A stretch of 64,000 nt of DNA from Parasponia andersonii (Eukaryota; Streptophyta; Magnoliopsida; Rosales; Cannabaceae). A program made the position numbers and the translations under genes. Positions 62,115-64,000 of this stretch are shown here, in pieces. The stretch spans positions 473,988 through 537,987 of the forward strand of contig JXTB01000107.1 of NCBI GenBank assembly GCA_002914805.1, read 5' to 3'. Under the pieces are notes generated by a model that was given only the letters and a program-made list of their open reading frames with translations, was not told the DNA's origin and did not search any database. The first letter of the stretch is position 1. Each line of letters begins with the position of its first letter.

Positions 62115-63994
62115 ATGGCTTCGAATCAAAATCAGGAATTGCAATCTATTAAGGATTCAGAGTTGGACTCATTGAGGATGCAGCTCTGCTTCCCCGGAGG
62201 CGTGACGCTTCAAAGGGTTAAAGGCCCCACAGATTGGTACCTTCGGCCCTGTGCCCCCGAAGGTTCCATTGTTTTGGGCAGGAAGCATCTGGAATGCCTG
62301 CGATTCCCCCTTCCCCCTCTAGTCCATCAGTTTTTTGCCCTGACGGGGATCCACCCGATGCAGCTGAATGCCAACGGGATTATGATTCTGATGGGGCTCT
62401 CTGTCCTGTCCGTTATCTACAATACGCACATTGACCTGGAGGTGGTCTTCTACGCCTACAAACTTGTTCTCATTCCCAAGAAGAGCTCCTACCCCACTTT
62501 CTATCTCCAGCCGCTGCCCGGTCGCCACATCTTCTGGGGGCTGCCGCGGTCGGACAAACTGTGGGACTCTCACACCAAGCTTTATGCTGTAGGAGGGGCG
62601 TGGTACTCCCCCTGGGTAAACGGGGAACATTTTCAGATCCCCTCAGTCTTCCTGCAGAGTAAGCATCGGACTATGACCTTTGGATTCGGGTTTTCTCACG
62701 GTTTCGTTTCTCATGTTACTTTGCCCTGTGCAGCCTCCGCAGAAGAAAGCAAGTTCGAGCCGCGTCTGCCGGCTGGGCGGCTCAAGGGTCTCGAGGAGAT
62801 CATTATCTTCAGCTCCCCGGGGGAGTGCAGGCATATTCAAGCCGTTCTCAACCCCCTCACGATGAACCTGATGCCTAGGATGGTCTCATACCTTCCTTTC
62901 CCTTTAGACACCTGGGTCATCACCAAGCATCTGAGGAGCCGGCTCGATGCCTCCGCCTTGAACCGATTTCGCCGGGACGAAGCTGACCGGATTACCATGG
63001 CAAGTCGGCAGGTTGCGGCCTCGAGCCAGCTGGCGGGCACCAACGACCTGGTAGCGCTGTCAAACCTTGAACTTGAGGAGGCCGTGAGGCTGGTTGCCGC
63101 GGAGTGCGTCAGGCTCCGCGAGGAAGAAAGCGCCGCCCCCAAAAGGGTTAAGGGTAAGTTTGTTTTTTAAGTCTTTGAATCTTCATGGGTCGCACTGTAA
63201 CTGCAGACTAAATTCGTCGTCTATTTTCCACAGGCTCTGAGATGGGCCCATCCGTCGGCACTCCTCCCATCAAAGGGAAAGCCGCGGCTTCGAGAGCTCA
63301 AGCAAAGGCACCTGCTGGTCGACGTCTTGCGGTGCACGCGAAGGGGACTGAGTCAGCGGTTCCTCGTCCCGACACCGGTGGGTCTCCAGCTGGGGTGCTT
63401 CCTGCTTTTCTGGCCTCGCGCGGGGAAACGATGGCGACGCCCGGTCTGACCGAGGGGTCTGCAGCAGTGACCTCCCCCATCCCCGACTCTTGCTCAAAAT
63501 CGAGTGCCGCTAGCCCTGGCGGAGAGATCGCCGATCTCAGCGAGGGAGCTCCGAGATTGAAATCCAGGCTCTCCTCTCCTCCTCCGGTCCCCGCGAAACG
63601 GCAACGCGAGGTCGGTTCATCAGATGCGGAAGAGGTCGGGGTGGCGAAGAGGGGCAGGGTCGTCCTCTCGTCTGATAGCGACGACGACGGGGCGACGCTG
63701 ACCCTTATAAGGAGGAAGAGGTCAGCACGCTGCAGCCAGTCCGGAGGAGGTGTGCTGCCTCTCCCCGTCCTCGGCGTCGCTCCTGATGGCCCCGGGTCTT
63801 CTTCTGTCCCAATTGCCCCTGCTTCGGAGGAGGCGCGCTCGTCGGATGGAGGGGGTATTCCAATGACCGTCGAGGAGGGGCCACGCTCCCCGGGCGTGAG
63901 CACTGCTCAAAGGGGTGGTTCAGCCACGGACCTGGAGCTGGATGCCCTTACTCCAGAAAACGTCGAGCTAGTCACCACCCGCACTCTCGCGCAG
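62115..63994 (+). CDS. Transposase_28 'putative gypsy type transposon' protein, spliced, partial at window edge
   Basis: The start is the ATG at 62115 (context GAGCGATGG); no in-frame ATG precedes it. Residues ~50-165 match PF04195: PLPPLVHQFFALTGIHPMQL, NANG.MILMGL, then FYLQPLPGRHIFWGLPRSD and a W.S..KLYAVGG block. The function of this plant repeat-encoded family is unknown; it is gag-like or transposase-like by annotation tradition only. Exon 1 ends at 63153 before GTAAGT. The unspliced frame would stop at 63170. The acceptor TTTTCCACAG ends at 63233. Joining 63153 to 63234 gives a frame open for a further ~253 codons. Exon 2 is Ser/Pro/Gly-rich and acidic, with basic clusters (PAKRQR, LIRRKRS) that could be nuclear localisation signals and SSDSDDD. 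A donor-like CAG|GTTTGT at 63994/63995 gives exactly 600 codons so far. No lesion is seen. Confidence 0.75.
63154..63233 (+). other. Predicted 80-bp intron of the Transposase_28 gene
   Basis: GTAAGTTTG donor and a pyrimidine-rich TCTATTTTCCACAG acceptor. It contains stops and is T-richer than both exons. Support comes from the long open frame that its removal creates. Confidence 0.75.
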
Positions 63995-64000
63995 GTTTGT

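Larger units (their letters stand above)
60922..64000 (+). mobile_element. GC-rich 'putative gypsy type' element carrying a Transposase_28 gene, left part
   Basis: The base composition rises abruptly at TGTTGGAGCGG (60922), a plausible LTR start. The sequence contains CTCCGATGCTTAAGTCAG (61062), which I associate with long terminal regions of such plant elements (recollection, not checked). It is followed by a pyrimidine-rich leader and then a spliced gene for a Transposase_28 protein. I could not place the LTR end or a primer site, and the right end is beyond the window. Unlike the rest of the window, the gene is free of stops, so the insertion is probably young. Confidence 0.6.

Noticed and set aside
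61496..63910. Minus-strand frames opposite the Transposase_28 gene (for example 63298-63903, 201 residues)
   Set aside because: GC-rich DNA leaves long chance frames; they are Arg/Pro/Ser-rich, overlap better-supported plus-strand exons and have no family motif.

Overview
The window looks like eudicot plant nuclear DNA. It is very AT-rich and contains plant-type LTR retrotransposons, CACTA and hAT DNA transposons, intron-type splice signals and long microsatellites. I see no bacterial or organellar gene order. I cannot name the species from sequence alone. There is almost no host coding sequence: one exon of a DUF789-family gene (about 161-363), apparently isolated. The rest is a repeat-dominated gene desert.

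Layout. 1-2170: DUF789 exon fragment and AT-rich sequence. 2175-2568: end of a CACTA element. 2656-8842: broken Ty1/copia element (5' LTR, PBS, gag-pol with stops and frameshifts, no 3' LTR found). 10146-14759: a complete but mutated CACTA element with 3-bp target duplication tgt, carrying transposase and Ulp1-like protease remnants. 14892-15220: one end of a second CACTA-type element.

16281-40917: a nested LTR retrotransposon complex on the minus strand. The outer element X is bounded by a perfect 5-bp duplication (tgtca at 16276-16280 and 40918-40922). Its interior was invaded by a Ty3/gypsy chromovirus-like element Y (18763-28047). Its 5' LTR was hit twice by related ~3.7-kb solo LTRs (33180-36861 and 37026-40792). 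The other LTR of X (16281-18640) preserves the empty versions of both insertion sites, so the order of events can be read directly.

40923-64000: solo copia LTR (44080-45881, duplication ttata); a ~3.3-kb array of short GTAAC-rich repeats with a longer-range repeat (46530-49840); a solo LTR Z related to X and Y (51838-53962); a non-autonomous hAT element (54316-55139); then AT-rich intergenic DNA. At 60922 composition changes sharply to GC-rich. There begins a better-preserved mobile element whose gene (62115 onward, at least two exons, open to the window edge) encodes a plant 'putative gypsy type transposon' (Transposase_28, PF04195) protein.

Most elements are decayed and do not work together as a pathway. 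The informative content is the insertion history, a short hairpin-forming motif that recurs in otherwise divergent LTRs, the tandem-repeat structures, and the intact GC-rich element at the right edge. I found no convincing new enzymatic or defence system.
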